Assembly: GCA_947494445.1 (NCBI GenBank)
Contig: CANLVD010000002.1
Span: forward strand, 124,001-188,000
Source: an uncultured Paracoccaceae bacterium
GTDB lineage: Bacteria > Pseudomonadota > Alphaproteobacteria > Rhodobacterales > Rhodobacteraceae
Length of the DNA: 64,000 nt
Direction: 5' to 3'
In this document: one piece after another, positions 35,777 through 42,873 of the stretch
How positions within the stretch are numbered: position 1 is the first letter of the stretch
How the letters are laid out: each line of letters opens with the position of its first letter
The notes under the pieces: model-generated
What the model saw: the letters and a program-made list of their open reading frames with translations, nothing else
Database searches by the model: none
Told to the model about the DNA's origin: nothing
Position numbers and translations under genes: made by a program

Positions 35777-36142
35777 ATGTCAGTAACTCTGATGAGCGGC
35801 TTTGGCGCTTGGCAACAGACAAGCAACGTTCTTGGGCAGTCTCTGGGAATGAACATGGCCATGCAACAGGCTTCGCCAGCTTCAAGTAATCCCGGTTCCG
35901 ACTATCAACGCGCACAACGAAACATCGACCAGATCCTCCTCGATCTCAAGGCCCACTCCATGCAAGGTCTCCGCCGGTTGGATCTTTCGGTCAATCCAGC
36001 ACTTGTGAAAAACATTAAAGACCATTCAGGGCGAGCGAAAACCGCTGCGGACAAGATTCGGGCAGCAACCCTGAAGATTAATGAGTTGGAAAAACTGGTG
36101 GCTGATGTGGCTTTGCTGGTCGCAAAATTTCCTGGCTTGTGA
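35777..36142 (+). CDS. small protein of unknown function paired with the lipoprotein
   Basis: A 121-residue protein, Met/Gly/Ser-rich at the N-terminus (about 1-35) and helical and charged after that (IDQILLDLKAHSMQGLRRLDL, KTAADKIRAATLKINELEKLVADVALL), ending with a coiled-coil-like stretch. A ribosome site GAAAGGA precedes the ATG. It shares the lower-GC composition of the lipoprotein gene and a terminator follows, so the two form one unit. Function unknown. Confidence 0.65.
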   Translation: MSVTLMSGFGAWQQTSNVLGQSLGMNMAMQQASPASSNPGSDYQRAQRNIDQILLDLKAHSMQGLRRLDLSVNPALVKNIKDHSGRAKTAADKIRAATLKINELEKLVADVALLVAKFPGL

Positions 36143-36143
36143 A

Positions 36144-36188
36144 GCCTCTCCCCCCTTTCGGCTGGCACCTGTCCGGCAGGGGGCTTTT
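36144..36188 (+). terminator. terminator after the lipoprotein pair
   Basis: CCCCCT (36151-36156) pairs with AGGGGG (36178-36183), extended by AAGC/GCTT ends with a small bulge, and is followed by CTTTT. It lies directly behind the stop at 36142. Confidence 0.7.
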
Positions 36189-36233
36189 CACCAAAAGGCT
36201 TCCAAAACACTCCAATACCCGACAAAAATACTT

Positions 36234-36266
36234 GAGTTATGAAAGAGTTATAGAAGAGTTATGAAA
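36234..36266. repeat. three tandem 11-base repeats
   Basis: GAGTTATGAAA, GAGTTATAGAA, GAGTTATGAAA follow each other without gaps. The stop codon of imuA (36259-36261 on the minus strand) falls inside the third unit. The array marks the boundary between the lower-GC lipoprotein unit and the GC-rich imuA gene. Confidence 0.85.
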
Positions 36267-36867
36267 GAACTCCTCGCTGAATCTGCATTTCCGAGCCCCG
36301 GTATTGCGCTGTCCAGACGGCCTCGGGGGCCATGCGGGCGCGGGTTCGGCGCAGGGTCCAGCCCTCCCGGTCGCGGCCCATGTCGCCGGTCACCACCCAG
36401 CGGCTTTCCACCCCCGGTGCACCGCCCTCTCCGGGGGTCAGGATCAGGCCCAGTGGCGGGCATGTGGCGCATTCCGCGCGGGCCCCTTCTTCGGCGGCCA
36501 AGTTCAGGCGGCGCACCGGGGTCAGGGGCGGTGGTTCGGGCAGATCGGCGATCACCAGAGGGCAGATGCCGGCGCGCAACCCCTCCTCCATGCACCACAG
36601 AAGATCGGCGGCCCGGTCCAGGTTCACATAGAGAATTCGCCCTGGATTCAACCACTTGACGATGCCTGCCGGGTTCGGCCACAGCCCGTGATGGCGCAGC
36701 CGGACCCACAGGATCTCGCCATCCGTGCGCCCCGCCGTCCACAGCGCCAGCGCCAGCCGGGAGGGGCCCGCGATCTCATGCACCCGCCCCTTTTTCAGCG
36801 CCAGATCGCCGCCCAGATCAAGCATCTCGGCAGCCGTCTCCGGGCGGTCTCGGACAAGTGTGGTCAT
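36259..36867 (-). CDS. imuA: ImuA-like protein of the SOS mutasome, without imuB-dnaE2
   Basis: A 202-residue RecA-like-fold protein matching ImuA of imuA-imuB-dnaE2 mutagenesis cassettes: KKGRVHEIAGPSRLALALW, GEILWVRLRHHGLWP, NPGRILYVNLDRAADLLWCMEEGLRAG and LRRTRARMAPEAVW. ImuA works with ImuB and the DnaE2 polymerase in lesion-bypass synthesis. The ATG at 36867 lies 21 bases from a perfect SOS box. The next genes of the usual cassette are missing: the frame runs into an 11-base tandem repeat and stops, then a convergent low-GC unit begins. The last ten residues may therefore be non-native. Call good, functionality uncertain. Confidence 0.78.
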   Translation of the reverse strand: MTTLVRDRPETAAEMLDLGGDLALKKGRVHEIAGPSRLALALWTAGRTDGEILWVRLRHHGLWPNPAGIVKWLNPGRILYVNLDRAADLLWCMEEGLRAGICPLVIADLPEPPPLTPVRRLNLAAEEGARAECATCPPLGLILTPGEGGAPGVESRWVVTGDMGRDREGWTLRRTRARMAPEAVWTAQYRGSEMQIQRGVLS

Positions 36868-36887
36868 GGGCAGAGTCTCTGGTAAAT

Positions 36888-36902
36888 GTTCGCTATATGT
36901 TC
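36888..36902. promoter_or_regulatory. LexA (SOS) box
   Basis: GTTCGCTATATGTTC is an exact GTTC-N7-GTTC, the alphaproteobacterial LexA site. It lies 21 bases upstream of imuA and about 50 bases upstream of the divergent Lin0512 gene, so it could control both. Confidence 0.9.
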
Positions 36903-36954
36903 TCATTTTTGCACTCTCTTGACAACCCCCGCGCAACCCTGTCACCTGCGCGCC

Positions 36955-37305
36955 ATGCCCAAGAAACGTCTCCTCCTCGAATTTGGCCGCGGCAGTTCCC
37001 TGCGCCGTCAGGACTACACCCAAGCCGCCCACCGCGCCCTGCAGGACGCGCTCTGGCACAATTCGATCAATCTCGCGAAACTCTTTGGTTTTCCAAAGGA
37101 ATCTATGCTGATCGATGTCGAGATTGGCGTGCAGGATCCTCAATCCGTCGATCTTGACGCCCTGAAAAAGATCTTTCCCTACGGCCAGGTGACCATCAAG
37201 GCCGTCAAGGGCGGGCTTGATATCCCCCGCAACGACGGCGGCAATCCGACCGTCAGCGCCATAGCCGCCATTGCCGTTTCTTTCGACATGGAGCCCGCCC
37301 CATGA
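36955..37305 (+). CDS. Lin0512 family protein, first copy
   Basis: A 116-residue protein of the Lin0512 family of unknown function: RLLLEFGRGSSLRRQDYTQAAHRALQDALWHNS, then IDVEIGVQDPQSVD and GGLDIPR. The pattern (G-x-G...hhQDYTxAAxRAhxDAh) is repeated in the following gene with roughly one third identity by eye. The ATG at 36955 has only a weak ribosome site. Its last codons overlap the next start by 4 bases. It diverges from imuA across the SOS box. Confidence 0.8.
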   Translation: MPKKRLLLEFGRGSSLRRQDYTQAAHRALQDALWHNSINLAKLFGFPKESMLIDVEIGVQDPQSVDLDALKKIFPYGQVTIKAVKGGLDIPRNDGGNPTVSAIAAIAVSFDMEPAP

Positions 37306-37670
37306 CCGATCACCGTATCATCATCGAAATGGGCATGGGAAACGACCTGCACGGGCAGGATTACACAAAAGCGGCCGCACGCGCGATCGAGGATGCGATC
37401 CGCCATTCCTCCCTGCCGCTCTTTGGTGCGCTTGATCTGTCACATGACCTGATGCGGGTGCAGGTGACCATCGGCGTGCAACAGCCCGATCAAGTCGACA
37501 CTCATGCCCTGATCAAGGGCCTGCCGCGTGGCCGGGTCAGCGTCTCGGCAACCCATGGCGGTCTGGACATCACCAACCCCGACACTGGTGAGATCACAGT
37601 CATTGCGAGTGCGGCGGTTGAGGCTTTCCTGCCCTCCCAAAGCACCAAATGGCAGCAGCCAAGCACCTGA
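37302..37670 (+). CDS. Lin0512 family protein, second copy
   Basis: A 122-residue paralogue of the gene before it (MGMGNDLHGQDYTKAAARAIEDAIRHSS, VTIGVQQPDQVD, GGLDIT). Start coupled through an ATGA overlap. The two probably form a heteromeric small protein; members have no proven function. The end carries about 15 extra polar residues. Confidence 0.8.
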   Translation: MTDHRIIIEMGMGNDLHGQDYTKAAARAIEDAIRHSSLPLFGALDLSHDLMRVQVTIGVQQPDQVDTHALIKGLPRGRVSVSATHGGLDITNPDTGEITVIASAAVEAFLPSQSTKWQQPST

Positions 37671-37780
37671 TTTGACAGACACTTTTGTATCTGACCCACG
37701 TGGCCAGATTTTCCCCTGCGTCTGACGGGCCAATATGTGTTAACCATTCACCAACGTAGTAAATCAGGAGAATTCACCCC

Positions 37781-38629
37781 ATGAGCCTTATGTCCACACT
37801 CGCCAAAGTCGCCATCGGAGTTGCCGTCGCAAAGGGCGTTGGCAGCGTCATGAAGGGCCGCGCCGGTCAGGCCGGATCCGGGTCGACCTTTGGTGGCAGC
37901 CAGTCACCTCAGGCATCGGGCGGGACCGGGCTTGAAGGCATGATGGGGTCCATCCTTGGCGGACAAGGCGGCGGTAGCGGCGGTCTGGGCGATCTGATGG
38001 GCAAGCTTGGTGGAGCAGGTGGTGCATCCGCGCAATCCGGTGGTGGCCTGGGTGGGCTGCTCAACCAGTTGGGCGGTGCCGGTGGTGCATCGGGTGGTGG
38101 CCTCGACAGCCTGCTGGGCGGTCTGGGCGGAGCAGCCGGTGCCGGTGGGCTCGGCGGCCTTTTGGGCTCGCTTGCAGGCCAGGGCCAGCAAAAACCGCAA
38201 GGCCAGTTCGGCGACATGCTCAATCAGGCGTTCGAGCGTCAGGGAGAGCCGGATGTCCCCCCGACACCACAGCAGGATGCAGCCGCAGGCCTGATGCTGC
38301 GCGCGATGATACAGGCTGCGAAATCCGATGGCAAAATCGATGAGGCCGAGCGCGAGAAACTGATCGCCAATCTTGGTGACGATGTCTCCGCAGCCGAGCG
38401 GGATTTCGTCAATGAGGAATTGGCTGCTCCGGTCGACATTGCAGGACTGGTTGCCCAGGTGCCCCAAGGGATGGAGCAGCAGATTTACGTGATGTCCCTG
38501 CTGGGCATTGATCTGGATGCACAGGCCGAGGCGCAATATCTTCACGAGCTCGGCTCAGCCCTTGGCCTCAGCCAGCAAACCGTCAATGGCATTCACAGCC
38601 AGATGGGTGCGCCCGCGCTTTATGCCTGA
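37781..38629 (+). CDS. YebE/DUF533-type protein with TerB-like domain
   Basis: A 282-residue protein: a short hydrophobic N-terminus (TLAKVAIGVAVAKGVGSVMKG), a long glycine-rich linker with LGGLL-type repeats (about 25-145), and a C-terminal helical TerB-like domain (about 160-280; AAGLMLRAMIQAAKSDGKIDEAEREKLIANLGDD) with the acidic residues seen in tellurite-resistance proteins. DUF533 proteins are inner-membrane-associated and of unknown role. AGGAG eight bases before the ATG fixes the start. It converges with the next gene, overlapping its end by 10 bases. Confidence 0.85.
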   Translation: MSLMSTLAKVAIGVAVAKGVGSVMKGRAGQAGSGSTFGGSQSPQASGGTGLEGMMGSILGGQGGGSGGLGDLMGKLGGAGGASAQSGGGLGGLLNQLGGAGGASGGGLDSLLGGLGGAAGAGGLGGLLGSLAGQGQQKPQGQFGDMLNQAFERQGEPDVPPTPQQDAAAGLMLRAMIQAAKSDGKIDEAEREKLIANLGDDVSAAERDFVNEELAAPVDIAGLVAQVPQGMEQQIYVMSLLGIDLDAQAEAQYLHELGSALGLSQQTVNGIHSQMGAPALYA

Positions 38630-39594
38630 GGGCTTGCTGCGTAGATCATGTCGATCATCCGCTGATTGCCGCGTGAAAACTCAAGGGGGCAAGCAAACTC
38701 TGCCCCCGATTTTACAGACGCGTTGAACGCCTCGATCTGGCGCACATACTGACCCGCCCGGGGAAACCGCTCTGATCTCATCGCACCGTCCGCCATTCGA
38801 ATATCGATCATTTCATCTCCGTACAGATGGGCATTGAACGGCGTGTTGACCCGTAGCCATCCATCTGTTCCGTGAAACACCATCTCCTGCCGGGGCGCCA
38901 TGCGCATGGAGACATAGAACTCCAGTGAGAACCCCTCAAAAGCGACACGGGTCCGCGCGGTTGCGTCGATCCCATTGTCCCAGGTGATCTGGCTGCTGGC
39001 CGAAAGCGGCTCCTGCCCGGTGGCAAACCGAGTGGTCACGCTGGGATAGACCCCGATGTCGCGCAGAGCGCCGCCACCCTGATCAGGCATATTGCGGATG
39101 TTATCCGCGTCATCATTGTAAAACGAAAACGATCCCTGTACCTGAACAAGCCTGCCAATCTCGCCACTGTTCAGGATCTCGCGCACACGCTGCCACTGCG
39201 GGTGATGGGTGACCATGAATGCCTCCGCAGCCACCAGCCCGGTCCGGTCCCGCAGGGCAATCAATTCATCAATCTCGGCAGCATTCAATGCAATCGGCTT
39301 TTCGCACAGCACATGTTTGCCCGCCTCAAGACACTTGCGCGTCCATTCTACATGGGCAGAATTTGGCAACGGAATGTAGATTGCATCGACATCATCATCG
39401 ACCAACAAAGCCTCGTAACTGTCATGCAGGGCTACATCACCATACGGCCCGGCGAGAGCGGCAGCCTTGCCCGGCGTCAGGCTTGCAATTGCCTGAATAC
39501 GGCCTGTGGCACTGGCATGAATGGCCGGCGCCACCCATTCGCGCGCAATCTTTGCCGCTGACAGAATGCCCCATTTCACATGCTCGCCCGACAT
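38620..39594 (-). CDS. Gfo/Idh/MocA-family NAD(P)-dependent oxidoreductase
   Basis: A 324-residue sugar- or polyol-type dehydrogenase. The N-terminal Rossmann fold starts WGILSAAKIAREWVAPAI, the catalytic EKPIALNAAEIDELI motif contains the essential Lys, and the C-terminal dimer and substrate domain follows (GGGALRDIGVYPSV). AAGGAGG just before the ATG at 39594 sets the start; longer frames begin in the neighbouring repeat. Substrate cannot be told from the sequence; it stands alone. Confidence 0.88.
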   Translation of the reverse strand: MSGEHVKWGILSAAKIAREWVAPAIHASATGRIQAIASLTPGKAAALAGPYGDVALHDSYEALLVDDDVDAIYIPLPNSAHVEWTRKCLEAGKHVLCEKPIALNAAEIDELIALRDRTGLVAAEAFMVTHHPQWQRVREILNSGEIGRLVQVQGSFSFYNDDADNIRNMPDQGGGALRDIGVYPSVTTRFATGQEPLSASSQITWDNGIDATARTRVAFEGFSLEFYVSMRMAPRQEMVFHGTDGWLRVNTPFNAHLYGDEMIDIRMADGAMRSERFPRAGQYVRQIEAFNASVKSGAEFACPLEFSRGNQRMIDMIYAASPQA

Positions 39595-39655
39595 CTCACT
39601 CCTCCTTGAAAACCCGCCTGCACTATGGGCAGCACCGAAGGGGAATGAAACCCTT

Positions 39656-39680
39656 GGCTTCGATTTTCCCAGAATACTCA
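39656..39680. repeat. short intergenic repeat, copy 3
   Basis: GGCTTCGATTTTCCCAGAATACTCA, a slightly diverged copy of the element seen at 14976-15002 and 58443-58472, here between the Gfo/Idh/MocA gene and rpoH. Confidence 0.55.
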
Positions 39681-39693
39681 TGATGCCCGGACA

Positions 39694-39728
39694 ACAAAAA
39701 AGCGCCCCCAAGACTGGAGGCGCTTTTC
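39694..39728 (-). terminator. terminator of rpoH
   Basis: On the minus strand AAAGCGCCTCC, a short loop, then GGGGGCGCTTTTTT forms a strong stem with a T-run, about 22 bases after the rpoH stop. Confidence 0.9.
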
Positions 39729-39750
39729 GATGTTTGCAAATTCTCTGGCG

Positions 39751-40647
39751 TCAGGCCACGGACGGAACCATGCCCTTGTCAGCAGCCAGATCCCGCATGG
39801 TCTTTTGAAGTTTTTCAAAAGCCCGCACTTCGATCTGACGGATGCGTTCGCGGCTGACGTTGTAGACCTGGGACAGATCCTCAAGCGTCATCGGTTCGTC
39901 CTTCAGCTTGCGCTCTGTCAGAACATGGCGTTCACGCTCGTTGAGGTCCTTCATCGCCTCGATCAGCAACTCACGCCGCAAGGACAATTCATCCTGCTCA
40001 GCGTAATCAGCCGCCTGATCTGCGTCTTCATCCTCAAGCCAATCCTGCCATTCGGCAGCCCCCTCGCCATCGGTCTTGATCTGTGCATTCAGCGAAGCAT
40101 CACCGCCCGACATCCGCCGGTTCATCGAGATCACTTCATCTTCGGTCACACCAAGATCATTGGCGATACGGGCCACGTTCTCTGGGCGAAGATCCCCTTC
40201 TTCCAGCGCGCCGATCTTGTTCTTGGCCTTGCGCAGGTTGAAAAACAGCTTCTTCTGAGCCGCGGTCGTACCCATTTTCACCAGGCTCCAAGACCGCAGG
40301 ATGTATTCCTGAATGGAGGCCCGGATCCACCACATCGCGTATGTGGCAAGGCGGAAGCCTTTTTCGGGGTCGAACCGCTTGACCGCCTGCATCAGGCCCA
40401 CATTGGCCTCGGACACTACTTCTGCCGTCGGCAAGCCATAGCCGCGATAGCCCATGGCAATCTTGGCGGCCAGGCGCAAATGCGATGTGACAAGTTGATG
40501 GGCAGCGTCCGTGTCTTCATGATCCACCCAGGCTTTCGCCAGCATGTATTCCTGCTCCGGCTCCAGCATGGGGAACTTGCGGATTTCCTGCATGTAACGC
40601 GACAAACCCTGCTCGGGTGATGGCGCTGGAAGATTTGAATAGCTCAT
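39751..40647 (-). CDS. rpoH: RNA polymerase heat-shock sigma factor RpoH
   Basis: A 298-residue sigma-32. It starts with the short N-terminus of the group (LSRYMQEIRKFPMLEPEQEYMLA). Region 2 has GLMQAVKRFDPEKGFRLATYAMWWIRASIQEYILRSW, followed by the RpoH box-like stretch AAQKKLFFNLRKAKNK; region 4 holds the helix-turn-helix ([29 protein letters not shown]). AGGAGA precedes the ATG. It directs transcription of chaperone and stress genes. Many Rhodobacteraceae carry two rpoH genes; which copy this is cannot be said. Confidence 0.95.
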   Translation of the reverse strand: MSYSNLPAPSPEQGLSRYMQEIRKFPMLEPEQEYMLAKAWVDHEDTDAAHQLVTSHLRLAAKIAMGYRGYGLPTAEVVSEANVGLMQAVKRFDPEKGFRLATYAMWWIRASIQEYILRSWSLVKMGTTAAQKKLFFNLRKAKNKIGALEEGDLRPENVARIANDLGVTEDEVISMNRRMSGGDASLNAQIKTDGEGAAEWQDWLEDEDADQAADYAEQDELSLRRELLIEAMKDLNERERHVLTERKLKDEPMTLEDLSQVYNVSRERIRQIEVRAFEKLQKTMRDLAADKGMVPSVA

Positions 40648-40722
40648 GTCCCTGTCTCCTTTGACAGTCTATGTAAGCAGTGCTCACCTGCCTTCAAGAC
40701 CTACTATGTCTTTTCTTAAATG

Positions 40723-41781
40723 TTAAGTGGGGGAGCCCTCACTCTGACGCAACTTCGTTAACAAAACAGTGATATCTGCCGGCAATTCGCTACGAAACTG
40801 CAACAATTCTCCGGTCACAGGGTGCAAAAACCCCAATGTTTCGGCATGCAATGCTTGTCTGGGAAAGCTGCGCAACGCATCCGCAACCCCTTCTGGAAGT
40901 GAGCCTCTGGCCACTGCGCGCGGTCGACCATAGACCGGATCGCCAACCAGCGCGTGTCCGATGTGGCTCATGTGAACGCGGATCTGATGGGTCCGTCCGG
41001 TTTCCAGACGACAGGTGACAAGGGCGGCCACCGGACGCGCATCCGGCCCGAAGCGTTCGGACAGTTGAACACGGGTCACCGCATGGCGCCCTCCGCCTGT
41101 GACCACGGCCATGCGCTTGCGATCTGCCCTGTGCCTGTCGATGGCACCTGTGATCTTGATGATCCCACCCGGCTCGTACGACAACCCTTTCAATCCGCCA
41201 AGACGCGGGTCGGCGCGTTGCGGCGTACCCCAGCAAAGCGCCTGATAACTGCGCTCCACCGTATGCTTGGCAAATTGTGCTGCAAGATGGTGATGCGCCC
41301 CATCCGTCTTGGCCACGACCAGCAAGCCTGAGGTGTCCTTGTCGATCCGGTGCACGATGCCGGGCCTGCGCACACCGCCAATGCCCGACAGGCTGTCCCC
41401 ACAATGGGCCAACAGACCATGGACAAGGGTCCCCGTCTCGGCCCCCGGCGCGGGATGTACCACCATGCCAGCGGGTTTATCGATGACGATCACCTGATCA
41501 TCCTCAAAGATCACGCTCAGATCCATCGCCTCGGGCACAATCTCGGCAGGTGTTGCATCGGGCAAGGTGATGATCCACCGGTCTCCCGGCTGGGTTGAAC
41601 TGCGGGCCGCCGCAACTGAGCCATCGGCGTTGTGCACATGACCCGCCGCGATCAATGCCTGCAACCGGGACCGGCTGAGCGCTGGCGCATCGGGCACCAG
41701 TCGGCTAAGCACCTTGTCAAGCCGCCCCGAGACGCCCTCGGGGATGTCGATGTGCAACAGGTTTTCGGATGTCTCGGTCAT
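40723..41781 (-). CDS. rluD: 23S rRNA pseudouridine synthase RluD-type
   Basis: A 352-residue RluA-family pseudouridine synthase that modifies U1911/1915/1917 of 23S rRNA. An S4-like domain (GRLDKVLSRLV...LSRSRLQALIAAGHV) is followed by the catalytic HRIDKDTSGLLVVAKT with the essential Asp, then RLETGRTHQIRVHMSHIGHALVGDPVYG. The ATG at 41781 shares a CATG with the ATG of the divergent gene at 41780, so the two starts overlap head-to-head. A much longer upstream frame is antisense to that gene and was rejected. Confidence 0.93.
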   Translation of the reverse strand: MTETSENLLHIDIPEGVSGRLDKVLSRLVPDAPALSRSRLQALIAAGHVHNADGSVAAARSSTQPGDRWIITLPDATPAEIVPEAMDLSVIFEDDQVIVIDKPAGMVVHPAPGAETGTLVHGLLAHCGDSLSGIGGVRRPGIVHRIDKDTSGLLVVAKTDGAHHHLAAQFAKHTVERSYQALCWGTPQRADPRLGGLKGLSYEPGGIIKITGAIDRHRADRKRMAVVTGGGRHAVTRVQLSERFGPDARPVAALVTCRLETGRTHQIRVHMSHIGHALVGDPVYGRPRAVARGSLPEGVADALRSFPRQALHAETLGFLHPVTGELLQFRSELPADITVLLTKLRQSEGSPT

Positions 41782-42115
41782 GACCCAAAGCGATACGCCA
41801 CTTGCCCCCGATGAACCAGCCCAGCTGAAATGGCTGCGCCGGTTGGTCACGGTCCTGACCATCGTGATGATCGGCGGGCTGATGATCATCGTGGCGCTTT
41901 TCGTGATCCGCTTCTCGCAACCCATGACCAGCACACCGGCACTACCAGCTGAGATCGCACTGCCTGCAGGCGAGACGTTGACTGACGCCTCGGTCGGGTC
42001 GAACTGGACGGTGCTGATCACGCGCACCCAAAGCGGATCCCAGCGTTTGCACCTTGTCCCGCTGGGCAAAGACGCAATCACGCAATCTGTCGATCTGGTC
42101 ACCCAACCGCAATAG
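41780..42115 (+). CDS. DUF6476-type membrane protein
   Basis: A 111-residue protein with a polar N-terminus, one transmembrane helix (RLVTVLTIVMIGGLMIIVALFVIRF) and a periplasmic domain of beta-type repeats (LTDASVGSNWTVLITRTQSG). It matches what I know of a small family found next to rluD in Rhodobacteraceae. Its start codon overlaps that of rluD on the other strand, leaving no room for separate upstream promoters. Confidence 0.7.
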   Translation: MTQSDTPLAPDEPAQLKWLRRLVTVLTIVMIGGLMIIVALFVIRFSQPMTSTPALPAEIALPAGETLTDASVGSNWTVLITRTQSGSQRLHLVPLGKDAITQSVDLVTQPQ

Positions 42116-42195
42116 ACAGGCTCAATTGCCGCTGAGCGTTGGACGACAGCTTTAAGTTGCGGTATCCTGATCCTGAAACCGCGCAGGATGATCCC

Positions 42196-42822
42196 ATGGC
42201 CCTTGCCGATCCGATTGCAGACACGTCAAGTCGATCCGGCAAGTCCCGGCGAAACATGCTTGCCAACACCGCCGCCCATGCCGACCACCTGCCAGACACC
42301 TCGCTTGGGGAACTTGCGCAAACTGCCAAATCCAGCCCGGCGGTTCAGCGGCAGGCCCGGCTGCAGTCGCTTGCCGATCAATCTCCGGTGGCCAAACCGC
42401 TTCAGCGCGTGGCTGAGGCCGAAGGCGATGAGGAATTCGAGGCGGACGCGGTGATTGATTGCACCGAGACCTTGGTCGTGCGTGCCGACCGCATTTTCAC
42501 TCCCAGCAACAAGGTGCTGGAAGGCTTTGCCGGCAATGATGACAAGAAGATCAATGGCAAGAAGGGTGCCGTGAAATGGGCCAGCGGAACGATGACCGGT
42601 CAGTCTGTCATGTCAAATTTCAACGCCCTGCCCGGTGGCAAAAAGCAATCGGTCGTAAAGTCTGTCCCGGACGATCTGGAAATCGTCCAGTGCAACAACA
42701 GCAACCACGCAGAACTGCGGACCACGCGAGAGATGTCCAACAGCGAGATCTCGGCTGCCCTGAAGGCGGTTGAGTTGACGGATATGTGGGACGCAAATGT
42801 CGCGCAGCTGAAAAAGCGGTGA
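42196..42822 (+). CDS. unknown protein with contractile-injection cargo-like leader
   Basis: From the ATG at 42196 (AGGA seven bases upstream) the product is 208 residues; an in-frame TTG at 42139 would add 19. The N-terminal third contains LGELAQTAKSSPAVQRQARL, LQSLADQSPVAKP and LQRVAE. This repeat resembles the leader of DUF4157-linked extracellular contractile injection system cargo proteins. The C-terminal part (about 90-208) is Lys/Asn/Gly-rich (GNDDKKINGKKGAVKW, ALPGGKKQSVV, CNNSNHAELRTT) with no family I recognise. It precedes dnaG. A second gene with the same kind of leader follows rpoD. Confidence 0.65.
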   Translation: MALADPIADTSSRSGKSRRNMLANTAAHADHLPDTSLGELAQTAKSSPAVQRQARLQSLADQSPVAKPLQRVAEAEGDEEFEADAVIDCTETLVVRADRIFTPSNKVLEGFAGNDDKKINGKKGAVKWASGTMTGQSVMSNFNALPGGKKQSVVKSVPDDLEIVQCNNSNHAELRTTREMSNSEISAALKAVELTDMWDANVAQLKKR

Positions 42823-42873
42823 TCTGCGCCATCTGGCTTGCGGACGGCCCCCCAAACACCGATATTGCTGGCC

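Noticed and set aside
36942-37143. Longer upstream extension of imuA to 37143
   Set aside because: It would cross the SOS box and run antisense to the Lin0512 gene; the conserved protein begins at 36867.
42650-42822. HAE motif (NSNHAELR) as a sign of a nucleic-acid deaminase toxin in the gene before dnaG
   Set aside because: No PC-x-x-C partner motif follows at the expected distance, and a three-residue motif alone is not evidence.
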